DNA of 11,324 bases from DASVAL01 sp035649575 (GTDB taxonomy: Bacteria; Planctomycetota; UBA1135; UBA2386): contig DASRJH010000129.1 of assembly GCA_035649575.1 (NCBI GenBank), positions 1 to 11,324 of the forward strand, read 5' to 3'. Positions 1 to 7,532 of this stretch are shown piece by piece. Each line of letters opens with the position of its first letter. The stretch's first letter is position 1. The notes beneath the pieces were generated by a model. It had not been told where the DNA came from, did not search any database, and saw nothing but the letters and a program-made list of their open reading frames with translations. Made by a program: the position numbers and the translations under genes.

Positions 1-293
1 TCGGTGCGGTCCTGGCGACCGATCTCGATGAGGTCTTCGAACCCGCGGTTCGTCGCGAACGCGGTGCGCGCGAGCTTGCCGGTCAGGACCGCGTTGAGAC
101 CTACGGTCGTTCCGTGCACGACGTCGACCTCTTCGCCGGGATGGGCGCGCACGGCTGCGAGGCCGGCGAGCACGGCGCGCGCCGGATCGTCGGGCGTCGA
201 CGGCAGCTTGTGCACGAGGACTCCGCGCGCCGACCAGCGCACCACGTCGGTGAAGGTGCCTCCGGTGTCGATGCCGATGCGCGACGCTGTCAC
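1..293 (-). CDS. Hydantoinase A / 5-oxoprolinase family protein, N-terminal fragment (partial)
   Basis: Reading the minus strand from a GTG at 293 gives about 97 residues with no stop before the window edge, so the C-terminal part lies outside. Near the start is IGIDTGGTFTDVV, the phosphate-binding first motif of the Hydant_A_N / acetate-kinase-like ATPase fold. It is followed by VVHGTTVGLNAVL and RGFEDLIEIGRQ, both hallmark segments of the HyuA/oxoprolinase N-terminal domain. Members of this family use ATP to open cyclic amides (hydantoins, 5-oxoproline) or act as the acetone carboxylase beta subunit, usually with a HyuB partner; the fragment cannot tell these apart. The frame stays open upstream of the GTG, but the family motif begins six residues in, which supports this start. 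I see no clear Shine-Dalgarno sequence. It is divergent from plsY. Confidence 0.88.
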   Translation of the reverse strand, partial: MTASRIGIDTGGTFTDVVRWSARGVLVHKLPSTPDDPARAVLAGLAAVRAHPGEEVDVVHGTTVGLNAVLTGKLARTAFATNRGFEDLIEIGRQDRT

Positions 294-384
294 GGGGCAG
301 GACGTTAGCGGCGGCTGCCCGCGAAGGCACCCGTCGACTGGTCGCTGTTGCCGTGCGTGGGCATGATGCCATAGCCTTTCCGCG
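294..384. promoter_or_regulatory. Divergent intergenic region between the hydantoinase gene and plsY
   Basis: This 91-bp gap separates two outward-facing start codons, so it should carry promoters for both. I could not pick out convincing -35/-10 boxes. A short perfect inverted repeat, GGCAT-G-ATGCC, lies at 360-370, 14 bp before the plsY ATG. It could be a small operator half-site pair, or chance. Confidence 0.3.
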
Positions 385-1008
385 ATGGCCCTTGGGTGCG
401 CGAGCCTGCTTTCCTTCCTGCTCGGCGCCATCCCGTTCGCGCTGCTCGTCGTCTACTTGTGCAAGCGTGTCGACGTGCGGACCATCGGCAGCGGCAACGT
501 CGGCGCGACGAACGCGAGCCGCGCGTTCACGACGAGAGGCGGCCGGCTCGCGGCATTCGTGATGATCTACGTGCTCGATGCCGGCAAGGGCTTCCTGGCC
601 GCCGAGCTGTGCCCGCGTCTCTTGACGGACCCGGGACCTCTGCTCGTGGCCGTGGTCTGCGGCGGCGCCGCGGTCTGTGGTCACGTCTTCTCGCCGTTCC
701 TGCGCTTCCGCGGCGGCAAGGGAGTCGCGACGGCCACCGGCGTGCTGCTCGCGCTCGATTGGCAGGCGGCGGGCCTCGCCGTGCTCGTGTTCTTCGTCGT
801 GCGGTTGCTGACCGGCCACGTGTTCTTCGGCAGTCTCGCGCTCGGGCTCGCGCTCGCGGTTGCCGCGATCCTGTTGCACCCGGGCACGGCCTTCGGGGAA
901 CGTCTGCCGCTGACCGTGCTCTGCCTCGTGCTCGCAGTGCTGCTGTTCTGGACGCACCGTGGCAACCTCAAGAGACACTTTGCCGCGCGCGCGGCGGGCA
1001 ACGCATGA
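385..1008 (+). CDS. plsY: Acyl-phosphate:glycerol-3-phosphate acyltransferase PlsY
   Basis: PlsY is the inner-membrane enzyme that moves an acyl group from acyl-phosphate to sn-glycerol-3-phosphate, giving lysophosphatidic acid, the first step of phospholipid synthesis in most bacteria. The 207-residue product has the usual family length. It is strongly hydrophobic, with about five to six membrane segments. All three family motifs are present: GSGNVGATN at residues 35-43 (after the typical LLGAIPF start and DVRTI), GHVFSPFLRFRGGKGVAT at 99-116 (glycerol-3-phosphate region) and HRGNLKR at 191-197. The ATG at 385 places the first helix directly at the N-terminus, as in the family; there is no obvious Shine-Dalgarno. 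Its TGA (1006-1008) overlaps the gpsA ATG, implying translational coupling with the enzyme that makes its substrate. Confidence 0.96.
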   Translation: MALGCASLLSFLLGAIPFALLVVYLCKRVDVRTIGSGNVGATNASRAFTTRGGRLAAFVMIYVLDAGKGFLAAELCPRLLTDPGPLLVAVVCGGAAVCGHVFSPFLRFRGGKGVATATGVLLALDWQAAGLAVLVFFVVRLLTGHVFFGSLALGLALAVAAILLHPGTAFGERLPLTVLCLVLAVLLFWTHRGNLKRHFAARAAGNA

Positions 1009-1997
1009 AGATCGCGATCCTCGGCAACGGCGGGTTCGGCACCGCGATGGCTACAGCACTCGACCGCGCTGGGCACGCGGTGGCGCTCTGGGGACACGAT
1101 GCCGCCTACACCGCGCAGATCGCGGCGTCGCGGCAGAACCCGCGCTACCTCGAAGGCATCGTGCTCAACGACGCGATCGCCGTGACGCACGATCCGGTCG
1201 CCGTGTTCGATCGCTGCGAGGTCGTGCTCGTCGCGGTGCCCACGCAACACGTGCGCAGCGTGCTCGCAGGCCTCCAGCCCCGCATCCCGGCCCGCGTGCC
1301 GCTCGTGTCACTCGCGAAGGGCCTCGAGCAGCAGACCGGCAAGCGGCCGTCCACGGTCATCGCCGAAGTCATGGGCTCCTCCGAGCGCGTGTTCGCGCTG
1401 AGCGGCCCGAGCCACGCCGAAGAGATCGCGCGGCAGCTGCCGACGACGGTGGTGGTCGCGGGCGGCGACGAGGCGTCGCGGCAGTGGCTGCAGACCGCGT
1501 TGACCACGAAGACCTTCCGCGTCTATCGCAATGCCGACCTGCTCGGCATCGAGTTGTGCGGGGCGCTCAAGAACGTCATGGCGCTCGCGGCCGGCATCGC
1601 CGACGGGCTCGGCTACGGCGACAACGCCAAAGCCGCGATCCTCTCGCGCGGCCTCGTCGAGATGTCGCGCTTCGGCATCGGGCTCGGCGCCGATCCGCGC
1701 ACGTTCTTCGGGCTGGCCGGCGTCGGCGACCTTGCGGTCACCGCGTTCTCGCGGCACGGCCGCAACCGCGCGTTCGGGGAGCGCATCGGCCGCGGGGCCA
1801 CGCTCGAGCAGGCCCTTGCGGCCTCGCCGAAGGTCGCCGAAGGAGTGTGGACTTCGAAGGTGGTCGCGAGCGAGGCCGCACAGCGCGGCGTCGAGATGCC
1901 GATCGCGACGGCCGTCGCGCGCGTGCTGTTCGAAGGTCTGTCGCCGAGCGTCGCGGTGCGCGGACTCATGGAGCGCGACCCGAAAGCCGAAGCGTGA
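1005..1997 (+). CDS. gpsA: NAD(P)+-dependent sn-glycerol-3-phosphate dehydrogenase GpsA
   Basis: GpsA reduces dihydroxyacetone phosphate to sn-glycerol-3-phosphate in the cytoplasm, supplying PlsY. The 330-residue product matches the family length. The N-terminal Rossmann fold opens with AILGNGGFGTA (residues 4-14; the usual Trp of GxWGTA is Phe here). SLAKGLE at 102-108 carries the conserved Lys105, LSGPSHAEE at 132-140 is the family signature, and GALKN at 186-190 holds the catalytic Lys189. The helical C-terminal half has the typical GYGDNAKAAILSRGL, TFFGLAGVGDLAVT and GRNRAFGE blocks. The reading frame is open back to 396, but that extension is only the shadow of plsY. The ATG at 1005 overlaps the plsY stop as ATGA and begins exactly at the Rossmann strand. 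The gene ends 30 bp before the convergent CHRD gene. Confidence 0.97.
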   Translation: MKIAILGNGGFGTAMATALDRAGHAVALWGHDAAYTAQIAASRQNPRYLEGIVLNDAIAVTHDPVAVFDRCEVVLVAVPTQHVRSVLAGLQPRIPARVPLVSLAKGLEQQTGKRPSTVIAEVMGSSERVFALSGPSHAEEIARQLPTTVVVAGGDEASRQWLQTALTTKTFRVYRNADLLGIELCGALKNVMALAAGIADGLGYGDNAKAAILSRGLVEMSRFGIGLGADPRTFFGLAGVGDLAVTAFSRHGRNRAFGERIGRGATLEQALAASPKVAEGVWTSKVVASEAAQRGVEMPIATAVARVLFEGLSPSVAVRGLMERDPKAEA

Positions 1998-2027
1998 ATG
2001 CGGCAGCGCCCGCGGCGGCGATGACAA

Positions 2028-3533
2028 CTACTGGATGGTCATCGAGAGCGCGCTGCTCGCGATGAACCCGGGCAGATCGATGGCGAACCACTGCGAGTAG
2101 TAGTTCTGACCGCGCAGCGCTGGTGCGAACGGCACGTTGATCAGCACGCTCGCGCAGCCGAACCCGTTGATCGGGAAGGCGAGTATCGAGGCCGGATCGA
2201 CGAACAGGTGGCAAGTCGGCCCACCGATGCCGATGGTCCCGAGAGAAATGGGCAACGGAATCACGCCGGCGCTGTCGCGACTCGCACCGAACGCGAACAG
2301 CGCGGCGCTGCCCGGGAACGCGCCGTAGAGGTCGATCGACATGCTGCTGCCCACGGACGGGAATCCCGTCGCGCCGATCTGCGGCCGCACGCCGCTCGAG
2401 CCCTGGCAGCCTTCGCCGAACGTCGTCGGCAGCCTTGCGGGCCCCAGCTGACCTCGGATCTCGCCGCCGCCGAAGGCGACCGTGTGGATGTTCACGTACC
2501 AGTTGCCCGCGCGCAGGCTAGTGAGGTCCGCGGCGGTCGGGGTGTAGGTGCCGCTGATCGTCGGACCGGCGATCGCCAACGGGAACACGATGCCACCGCT
2601 GACGCCAGGCGGACCGAGGTGCACGTGCGCCGCGGTCGGTGGGCCGGTCAACCCCGAGAATCCGCCCTGCAGGGACAGCGTGCCATTGACTCCGAGGATC
2701 AGGCTCGCGCCGCCGAGTCCCGGCGAGGGGCTCGGTGGCACTTCCTGCAGCCCGTTGAGTGCCGCCACGAAGTGGTCGCCGACGTCCTGCAGCATCTGCG
2801 CGCGGATCTCGCCGTTCGGGAACGCAGCCGTATGGATGTTCGCGTAGCAGCCGTTGGCTTTCCACGCCGCGAGCTGTGCCGCGGGCAGGCGGTTGCTGAC
2901 GCCGCAGTAGTTGCCGTTGCTGCCGTTGAGAGGCACGATGATGGGACCGCTGACGCCCGGGGCGCCCTGATGGAAGTGCGCGGCGGCGACGCTGACGAGG
3001 CCCGTGCTGTTCACCATGTAGACGACGCGGTTCTCGGGCTCGTGCAGATAGGCGACTGCGGTGCCGGTCCCGATGCTGGGATTGGGCGGCACTTCCTGCG
3101 CGCCGGTCAGGACACCCTTGTAGCGTGAGCTCACCGACGGCACGACCTGGCCGCGGATCTCGCCGCCCGGATTCGCCGGGGTGTGGACGTTCAGGTAGGT
3201 GCCACTCGCGTTGAGCGCGGCCACGTCCGGCGCAGCCAGCACACCGCTCCCCGTGTAGGTATTTGGTCCGGCTGGAGCCAGCGGCAGGATCACGCCGCCG
3301 CTCACCCCGACTGCACCAATGTGCAGGTGCGCGGCAATCGGTGCTCCCGACAGCAACTCGTGGAACACGAAGATGGTGACGGTGTTGGTGGCCGGGTCGA
3401 GCCGCACGATGCCCCAGCCGCGGCCCGCGGTCACAACCGGTGGCACTTCCTGTGCGCCTTCGAGTGCAGCGGAGAAGTAGCTCTGGGCGAGAGCGACGGA
3501 GGAAAGGAGGCAGGCAGCAAAAAGTCTGAGCAT
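2028..3533 (-). CDS. Secreted protein with three CHRD domains and a planctomycete-type C-terminal module
   Basis: The 501-residue product starts with a signal peptide (MLRLFAACLLSSVALA, likely cut before Gln17). Three tandem CHRD (chordin-type, SOG2) repeats of about 115 residues follow, at roughly 19-131, 138-249 and 254-364. Each opens with a G-x-Q-E-V-P-P block (residues 26-32, 144-150, 261-267), has a central H-x-H-x-G (69-73, 186-190, 303-307) and closes with N-[IV]-H-T...GEIR. The H-x-H pairs look like metal or ligand sites, but bacterial CHRD function is not established. The last ~130 residues (from FGEGCQGSSG at 372) form a separate module with Cys376 and two later cysteines. It resembles a module I associate with planctomycete exported proteins. 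The frame is open to 3728, but the ATG at 3533 fits because it begins the signal peptide; only a weak GAG lies upstream. I saw no gene in the 246 bp upstream (3534-3779). Likely extracellular; role unknown. Confidence 0.9.
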   Translation of the reverse strand: MLRLFAACLLSSVALAQSYFSAALEGAQEVPPVVTAGRGWGIVRLDPATNTVTIFVFHELLSGAPIAAHLHIGAVGVSGGVILPLAPAGPNTYTGSGVLAAPDVAALNASGTYLNVHTPANPGGEIRGQVVPSVSSRYKGVLTGAQEVPPNPSIGTGTAVAYLHEPENRVVYMVNSTGLVSVAAAHFHQGAPGVSGPIIVPLNGSNGNYCGVSNRLPAAQLAAWKANGCYANIHTAAFPNGEIRAQMLQDVGDHFVAALNGLQEVPPSPSPGLGGASLILGVNGTLSLQGGFSGLTGPPTAAHVHLGPPGVSGGIVFPLAIAGPTISGTYTPTAADLTSLRAGNWYVNIHTVAFGGGEIRGQLGPARLPTTFGEGCQGSSGVRPQIGATGFPSVGSSMSIDLYGAFPGSAALFAFGASRDSAGVIPLPISLGTIGIGGPTCHLFVDPASILAFPINGFGCASVLINVPFAPALRGQNYYSQWFAIDLPGFIASSALSMTIQ

Positions 3534-3779
3534 GGTGGTTTCTCGTTGGTGGCAAGAAATGGGGGCGGCTGCGAACCCACCGTGAGACGGCGGGCAGACA
3601 TTCAGTCGTCGCCACGGTACGCACGCGCATCTGCCTGCGAAGTGGGTCGGTGGAACTTCTTTGCATCTTCGCCGACCGTTATTGCGGTCGCCTGGATTCA
3701 GCGGAGCATTACAGGAACTGCATGACATTCGCGTGAAGATCGCGAGGCCGCTTGCAGAGCCGGCTGCAGGCCAGGTCTG

Positions 3780-4436
3780 CTACTTCGCGGGCACGAACGG
3801 CAGGCTCGGCGGCCGCGGCACTCCGTCGTCGCCGAGCACGTCGATGCCGAAGAGACCGAGGATCAGGTCAGCGAACTCCGCGGCGTTGAAGCCGACGCGC
3901 AGGCCGACGACCACCGGCACGATGCCGACCTCGATGCCGAATGCGTCTGCGATACGCTGCCGCGTCGAGAGCTGGAACGGCATCGCGTCGTCGAGATCGA
4001 ACACGTCGCTGATGCCGACCCACGAGCGCACATCGTCGAACTGGTCCGGCGCGGCCGGGTGGTTGCCCGACGAGTAGGTCGCGAACACGCGCGTCCAGGA
4101 CGCGTCGTAGAGCAGCGGGCTCAACGTCGTGAACGGCACGCCGGTGCCGTGGTTCGTCAGCACGTAGCCCGGCTGTTGCCACCACGTGTCCTTGCCCCAG
4201 CCCCAGTCGGCATACCAGCCGCCGAGCGCGGCTTCGAGCGGGCCGAGCTTCGCTTCGACGGCGAGGCCGAACGCCTCCTGGTGCCATCGATACAGCACGC
4301 AGTCGTGCAGGTCCTCGAGCCGCTGCTGCAAGTAGGTGCACGAACCGAACGGCAAGAATGCTGCGGCGATGAACGTGCGAAGGGGCGGCAGGCGCAGGCG
4401 GGCGTCGCGGTAACCTCCTCTATTGCCGGACACCAT
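3780..4436 (-). CDS. Putative lipoprotein of unknown function
   Basis: The 218-residue product begins with a basic stretch, then a short hydrophobic run, FIAAAFLPFGS, ending at Cys33 in a lipobox-like FGSC. It is therefore probably exported and lipidated. The mature part is rich in aromatics: a Trp/Gly cluster (GGWYADWGWGKDTWW) near residues 70-84, a middle part ending in DVFDLDDAMPF, and a C-terminal block, VVGLRVGFNAAEFADLILG, then GIDVLGDD. The last block resembles small planctomycete/verrucomicrobial lipoproteins I have seen annotated only as hypothetical; I know no function. The frame runs open far upstream as antisense to the peptidase gene, and that part is not real. ATG 4436 (or GTG 4433) is the nearest start before the signal sequence. 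Oddly, a perfect AGGAGGT lies after the ATG, at about 4413-4419, with no usable start close behind it. The gene is divergent from the peptidase. Confidence 0.72.
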   Translation of the reverse strand: MVSGNRGGYRDARLRLPPLRTFIAAAFLPFGSCTYLQQRLEDLHDCVLYRWHQEAFGLAVEAKLGPLEAALGGWYADWGWGKDTWWQQPGYVLTNHGTGVPFTTLSPLLYDASWTRVFATYSSGNHPAAPDQFDDVRSWVGISDVFDLDDAMPFQLSTRQRIADAFGIEVGIVPVVVGLRVGFNAAEFADLILGLFGIDVLGDDGVPRPPSLPFVPAK

Positions 4437-4571
4437 GCGGCGACGATATCCGGCGTGCGGCTCGACCGGTAGACAACAGAGCGCGCAGCTCGCGAAGTGG
4501 CGATGGCATCGGTGCTGCGCCGCTCTCGCGACGGCGGTTCGCGATGGCGCGCGCCATACGGCCTTGGCACG
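4437..4571. promoter_or_regulatory. Divergent intergenic region between lipoprotein and S9 peptidase genes
   Basis: This 135-bp gap lies between two outward-facing starts and should hold both promoters; I could not assign boxes with confidence. It contains a perfect 14-bp palindrome, ATGGCGC/GCGCCAT, at 4544-4557, ending 14 bp before the chosen peptidase ATG. That spacing would suit a repressor site or a 5'-leader hairpin, though palindromes of G and C arise easily in such GC-rich DNA. Confidence 0.3.
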
Positions 4572-6800
4572 ATGCGCGCGATGATCCGCAGAGTGCTGCT
4601 GTGTTGCTTCCTCGCTCCATTCGCGGGCCGAGCCGTTGCCCAGGGGCCCGCCGCCAAGGGCCGGCTCGAGCCGATCGACATGTTCCGGCTCGACTACCTG
4701 ATGGTCGCGTCCGCCGAGGATCCGCAGGACTGGCTCGATGCCGAACGCTACCTCGTGTTCGACGCCGGCCCGCGCGCGCTGCCACGACACGGACACTCGA
4801 TCTGGAGCGTGGTCGAGGCACGCACCGGCAAACGCGCGCGTTTCGTCGACCACGCGGCACTCGGCAAGGGTCTGCGCGAGGCGCTCGGCGCTGCCGAAGG
4901 ACTCGAAGAGGCACTCAACGACAGTGAGGCGTGGGCTTGGAACAAGGCGCACACGCAGTTCGTGGTCAACGTCGAGAAGGACCTGTTCCTCGGCGGCTGC
5001 GACGGCTCGTGCAAGCGGCTCACGTCGACGCCCGACGACGAGGAAACCGGCGTGTTGTTCTCGCCCGACGGCCAGTGGGTGTCGTTCGTCGCGAAATTCA
5101 ACCTGCACGTCGTCGCATCGGGCGGCGGCGACGTTCGCGCCCTGACGAAGGACGGCAACGACGATCTGTTGTTCGGCCGTCTCGACTGGGTCTACCAGGA
5201 AGAGCTCTACGGGCGCGGCAACTTCCAGGGCTACTGGTGGTCGCCCGACAGCAAGCACGTGGCGCTGTTGAAGCTCGACGAGTCGCCGGTGAAGGAGTTC
5301 GTGCTCGTCGGCGATTCTCCGGCGCGGCCGCCCGTCGAGAAGACGAACTACCCGAAGGTCGGGGAGCCGAACCCGATCGTGGACATCGGCGTGATCGACG
5401 TCGCGGATGGCGCCGCGCTTTGGTTCGACCTGGCCGCGTATCCCGCCGACGACCGGCTCGTCGTGCGCGTGACGTGGGCTCCGGACAGCAAGGAAGTGCT
5501 GTTCCAGGTGCAGGGGCGTGAACAGCGCTGGCTCGACATGCTCGCGGGCGCTGTGGCGACGGGTGCCGTGCGCAAGCTGTGGCGCGAGGACAGCGACTGC
5601 TGGGTCGAGGCGGGGCCCGAGCCAGAGTGGCTCGGCGGCGGGGCGTCGTTCTTGTGGCTCAGCGAACGCGACGGTTGCCGGCATCTGTATCGATATGGGC
5701 GCGATGGCGCGCTGATGGGGCGGCTCACCGAAGGCGAGTGGCAGGTGAAGAGGGTCGTCGCGGTCGACGAGAAAGCGCAGTGCGTCTACGTGACCGCGGA
5801 CCGCGACAGCCCGTTGCAGACGCATCTGTATCGCCTGCCGCTCGCGGGCGGCGAGATGCAGCGCATCACGCAGGGGCGCGGCACGCACGACGTGAAGATG
5901 GCGCCCGGCAACGGCGCGTTCGTGACGCACTGGAGCGACGTGAACACCCCGCCCGGCGTGTTGCTGCTCGACGAGAAAGGCGCCGAACTGCGTGCGATCG
6001 CGAAGCCGAACACGCGCATGCTCGCGCCGTTCGCGCTGAGCGAGCCCCAGTTCGTGCAGGTGAAGACGCGCGACGGTTTCCCGATGGAGGCGATGGTCAT
6101 GAAGCCCGTCGGCTTCGAGGCGGGCAAGAAGTACCCGGTCGTGCAGTTCACGTATTCGGGGCCGCACACGCCGATCGTGCGCGACCAATGGGGCAGCCGC
6201 GACTACCTCTGGCACCAACTGCTCGCGCAGCGCGGCTACGTCGTGTTCGTCTGCGACAACCGTTCGGCGAGCGGCAAGGGAAGGAAGTATCACAAGGTGT
6301 GCTGGCGCAATCTCGGCGCGACCGAGCTGCCCGATCTCGAGGATGGCGTCGGTTGGCTCGTCGAGCAGGGCTTCGCCGATGCCGCGCGGCTCGCGATCTG
6401 GGGCTGGAGCTACGGCGGTTACCAGACGATCTACAACCTGACGCACAGTGCGAAGTGGAAGTGCGGCGTCGCCGTGAACCCGATCACGGACTGGCGCAAC
6501 TACGACACGATCTACACGGAGCGATACGAGGGGCTGCCGACGACGAACGAGAAGGGCTATCTCGCGGGCAGTGTCGTCGAATCGGCCGGGAGACTGTCGG
6601 GATCGCTGATGCTGATCGCGGCGGCGATGGACGACAACGTGCACCTGCAGAACAGCCTGCAGTTCCTTTGGGCCCTGCAGCAGGCCGGCAATGACTGCGA
6701 CTTCATGGTGTATCCGAGGGTCCGGCACGGCATCGAGGACCTGCAGCAGCAGCTGCACTTGTTCGCGCGGTTCCAGAGGTTCCTGCAAGAGAAGCTGTAG
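4572..6800 (+). CDS. Secreted dipeptidyl-peptidase IV-like serine peptidase (family S9B)
   Basis: DPP-IV enzymes remove N-terminal dipeptides, typically Xaa-Pro or Xaa-Ala, from peptides in the periplasm or outside the cell. The 742-residue product has the usual family length. A signal peptide (MIRRVLLCCFLAPFAGRAVA, cut before Gln24) is followed by the eight-bladed DPPIV_N propeller, roughly residues 90-460. Within it, DWVYQEELYGR carries the paired glutamates Glu210-Glu211 that bind the substrate N-terminus in this family. The C-terminal alpha/beta hydrolase domain (about 530-742) has nucleophile Ser613 in GWSYGGY, Asp687 in MDDNVH and His719 in RHGIE, so the catalytic triad is complete. The usual GTADDN block reads AAAMDDN here. 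The frame is open to 4497, but a start at 4572 (or ATG 4581) puts the signal peptide at the N-terminus. No strong Shine-Dalgarno is seen. Confidence 0.94.
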   Translation: MRAMIRRVLLCCFLAPFAGRAVAQGPAAKGRLEPIDMFRLDYLMVASAEDPQDWLDAERYLVFDAGPRALPRHGHSIWSVVEARTGKRARFVDHAALGKGLREALGAAEGLEEALNDSEAWAWNKAHTQFVVNVEKDLFLGGCDGSCKRLTSTPDDEETGVLFSPDGQWVSFVAKFNLHVVASGGGDVRALTKDGNDDLLFGRLDWVYQEELYGRGNFQGYWWSPDSKHVALLKLDESPVKEFVLVGDSPARPPVEKTNYPKVGEPNPIVDIGVIDVADGAALWFDLAAYPADDRLVVRVTWAPDSKEVLFQVQGREQRWLDMLAGAVATGAVRKLWREDSDCWVEAGPEPEWLGGGASFLWLSERDGCRHLYRYGRDGALMGRLTEGEWQVKRVVAVDEKAQCVYVTADRDSPLQTHLYRLPLAGGEMQRITQGRGTHDVKMAPGNGAFVTHWSDVNTPPGVLLLDEKGAELRAIAKPNTRMLAPFALSEPQFVQVKTRDGFPMEAMVMKPVGFEAGKKYPVVQFTYSGPHTPIVRDQWGSRDYLWHQLLAQRGYVVFVCDNRSASGKGRKYHKVCWRNLGATELPDLEDGVGWLVEQGFADAARLAIWGWSYGGYQTIYNLTHSAKWKCGVAVNPITDWRNYDTIYTERYEGLPTTNEKGYLAGSVVESAGRLSGSLMLIAAAMDDNVHLQNSLQFLWALQQAGNDCDFMVYPRVRHGIEDLQQQLHLFARFQRFLQEKL

Positions 6801-6933
6801 CAGAGGCCCTTCGAGGACGGCGCGTGAGTCAGCGTCGCGTCCCTGCGAATCCCTGCAACCGCCCGCGATTCCGCGGCACAGGGCACTGCGCCGTGCGTGG
6901 CTCCACCGGCCTTGGCGGCGCGAAGGAGCGTGT

Positions 6934-7524
6934 ATGCTGCGATGCCGCAACCGAACGGACTTCCTCTTGACGACCGCAATCCCCACTTCGACCCGACGTC
7001 GGCGTTGGACCTACGCCGACTACTGCAAGATCCCTCCCGACCGCTACCGGCACGAGATCATCGACGGGAGGCACTTCGTGAGTCCCGCGCCTAGCTCGTA
7101 CCACCAGAAGCTGTCGCTGCGACTGGCGGGCGAGTTCCTCGAGCTCGTCGAACGACGGGGCTTGGGTGAGGTGTTTCCGGCCCCGTTCGATGTGCATCTC
7201 GGGCGCGGGACCGTCGTGCAGCCTGACCTCGTCGTGGTGACCGCGAAGAACCGTTCGCTCGTCGGCGAGACGAAGCTCGCTGGAGTGCCCGACTTGCTGG
7301 TCGAGATCCTGTCGCCATCGCGGCGCGACTACGACTGTCGCATCAAGCGGCGGAAGTACGAGCGTGCCGGTGTGCGCGAGTACTGGATTGTCGATCCAGA
7401 AGTGCCTTGCGTCGAACAGTACGTGCTGCGCGCGGGGAGATACGGGCTCGCGGTCCTCCGCACGGAATCGATCCGGCTGCGCGTACTGCGTCGCGTCGAG
7501 ATCGACCTCAAGAGGGTCTGGTAG
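6934..7524 (+). CDS. Uma2-family PD-(D/E)XK nuclease-like protein (DUF820)
   Basis: The 196-residue product matches the Uma2/DUF820 length and motif order. It has an N-terminal RRRRWTYADY lead, HEIIDGR (Glu41), QPDLVVVT with Asp98, and LLVEILSPS with Glu124. These are followed by KRRKYERAGVREYWIVDPE with Lys138/Lys141. This is the restriction-endonuclease-like core, with Asp98 and Glu124 as the expected metal ligands. The family is abundant in planctomycetes and cyanobacteria; its biological role is unproven and it is often linked to mobile or defence DNA. The frame is open from 6691 inside the peptidase gene, but the ATG at 6934 has a good ribosome site (AAGGAG at 6923-6928, spacing 5) and gives the family length. 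It is separated by 8 bp from the next gene and probably cotranscribed with it. Confidence 0.92.
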   Translation: MLRCRNRTDFLLTTAIPTSTRRRRWTYADYCKIPPDRYRHEIIDGRHFVSPAPSSYHQKLSLRLAGEFLELVERRGLGEVFPAPFDVHLGRGTVVQPDLVVVTAKNRSLVGETKLAGVPDLLVEILSPSRRDYDCRIKRRKYERAGVREYWIVDPEVPCVEQYVLRAGRYGLAVLRTESIRLRVLRRVEIDLKRVW

Positions 7525-7532
7525 CGGTCGTC

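Noticed and set aside
4..366. Plus-strand 120-residue ORF at the left edge
   Set aside because: The opposite strand encodes the hydantoinase A motifs; this ORF is Arg/Ser/Pro-rich shadow sequence.
396..1004. N-terminal extension of the gpsA frame
   Set aside because: It overlaps plsY fully, is Arg-rich, and GpsA starts properly at 1005.
2010..2026. Possible hairpin between convergent gpsA and CHRD genes
   Set aside because: Only a 4-bp CGCC/GGCG stem in a GC-rich run; not distinguishable from chance.
2208..3128. Plus-strand 306-residue ORF antisense to the CHRD gene
   Set aside because: Arg/Ala-rich with no domain; the CHRD repeats on the minus strand are unambiguous.
3753..3768. Short inverted repeat TGCAG / CTGCA after the lipoprotein gene
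   Set aside because: The stem is only 5 bp with no T-run; too weak to call a terminator in GC-rich DNA.
4437..6986. Very long minus-strand open frame upstream of the lipoprotein, antisense to the peptidase gene
   Set aside because: It is Arg/His/Val-rich antisense translation of a clearly real DPP-IV-like gene; only the part after 4436 looks like protein.
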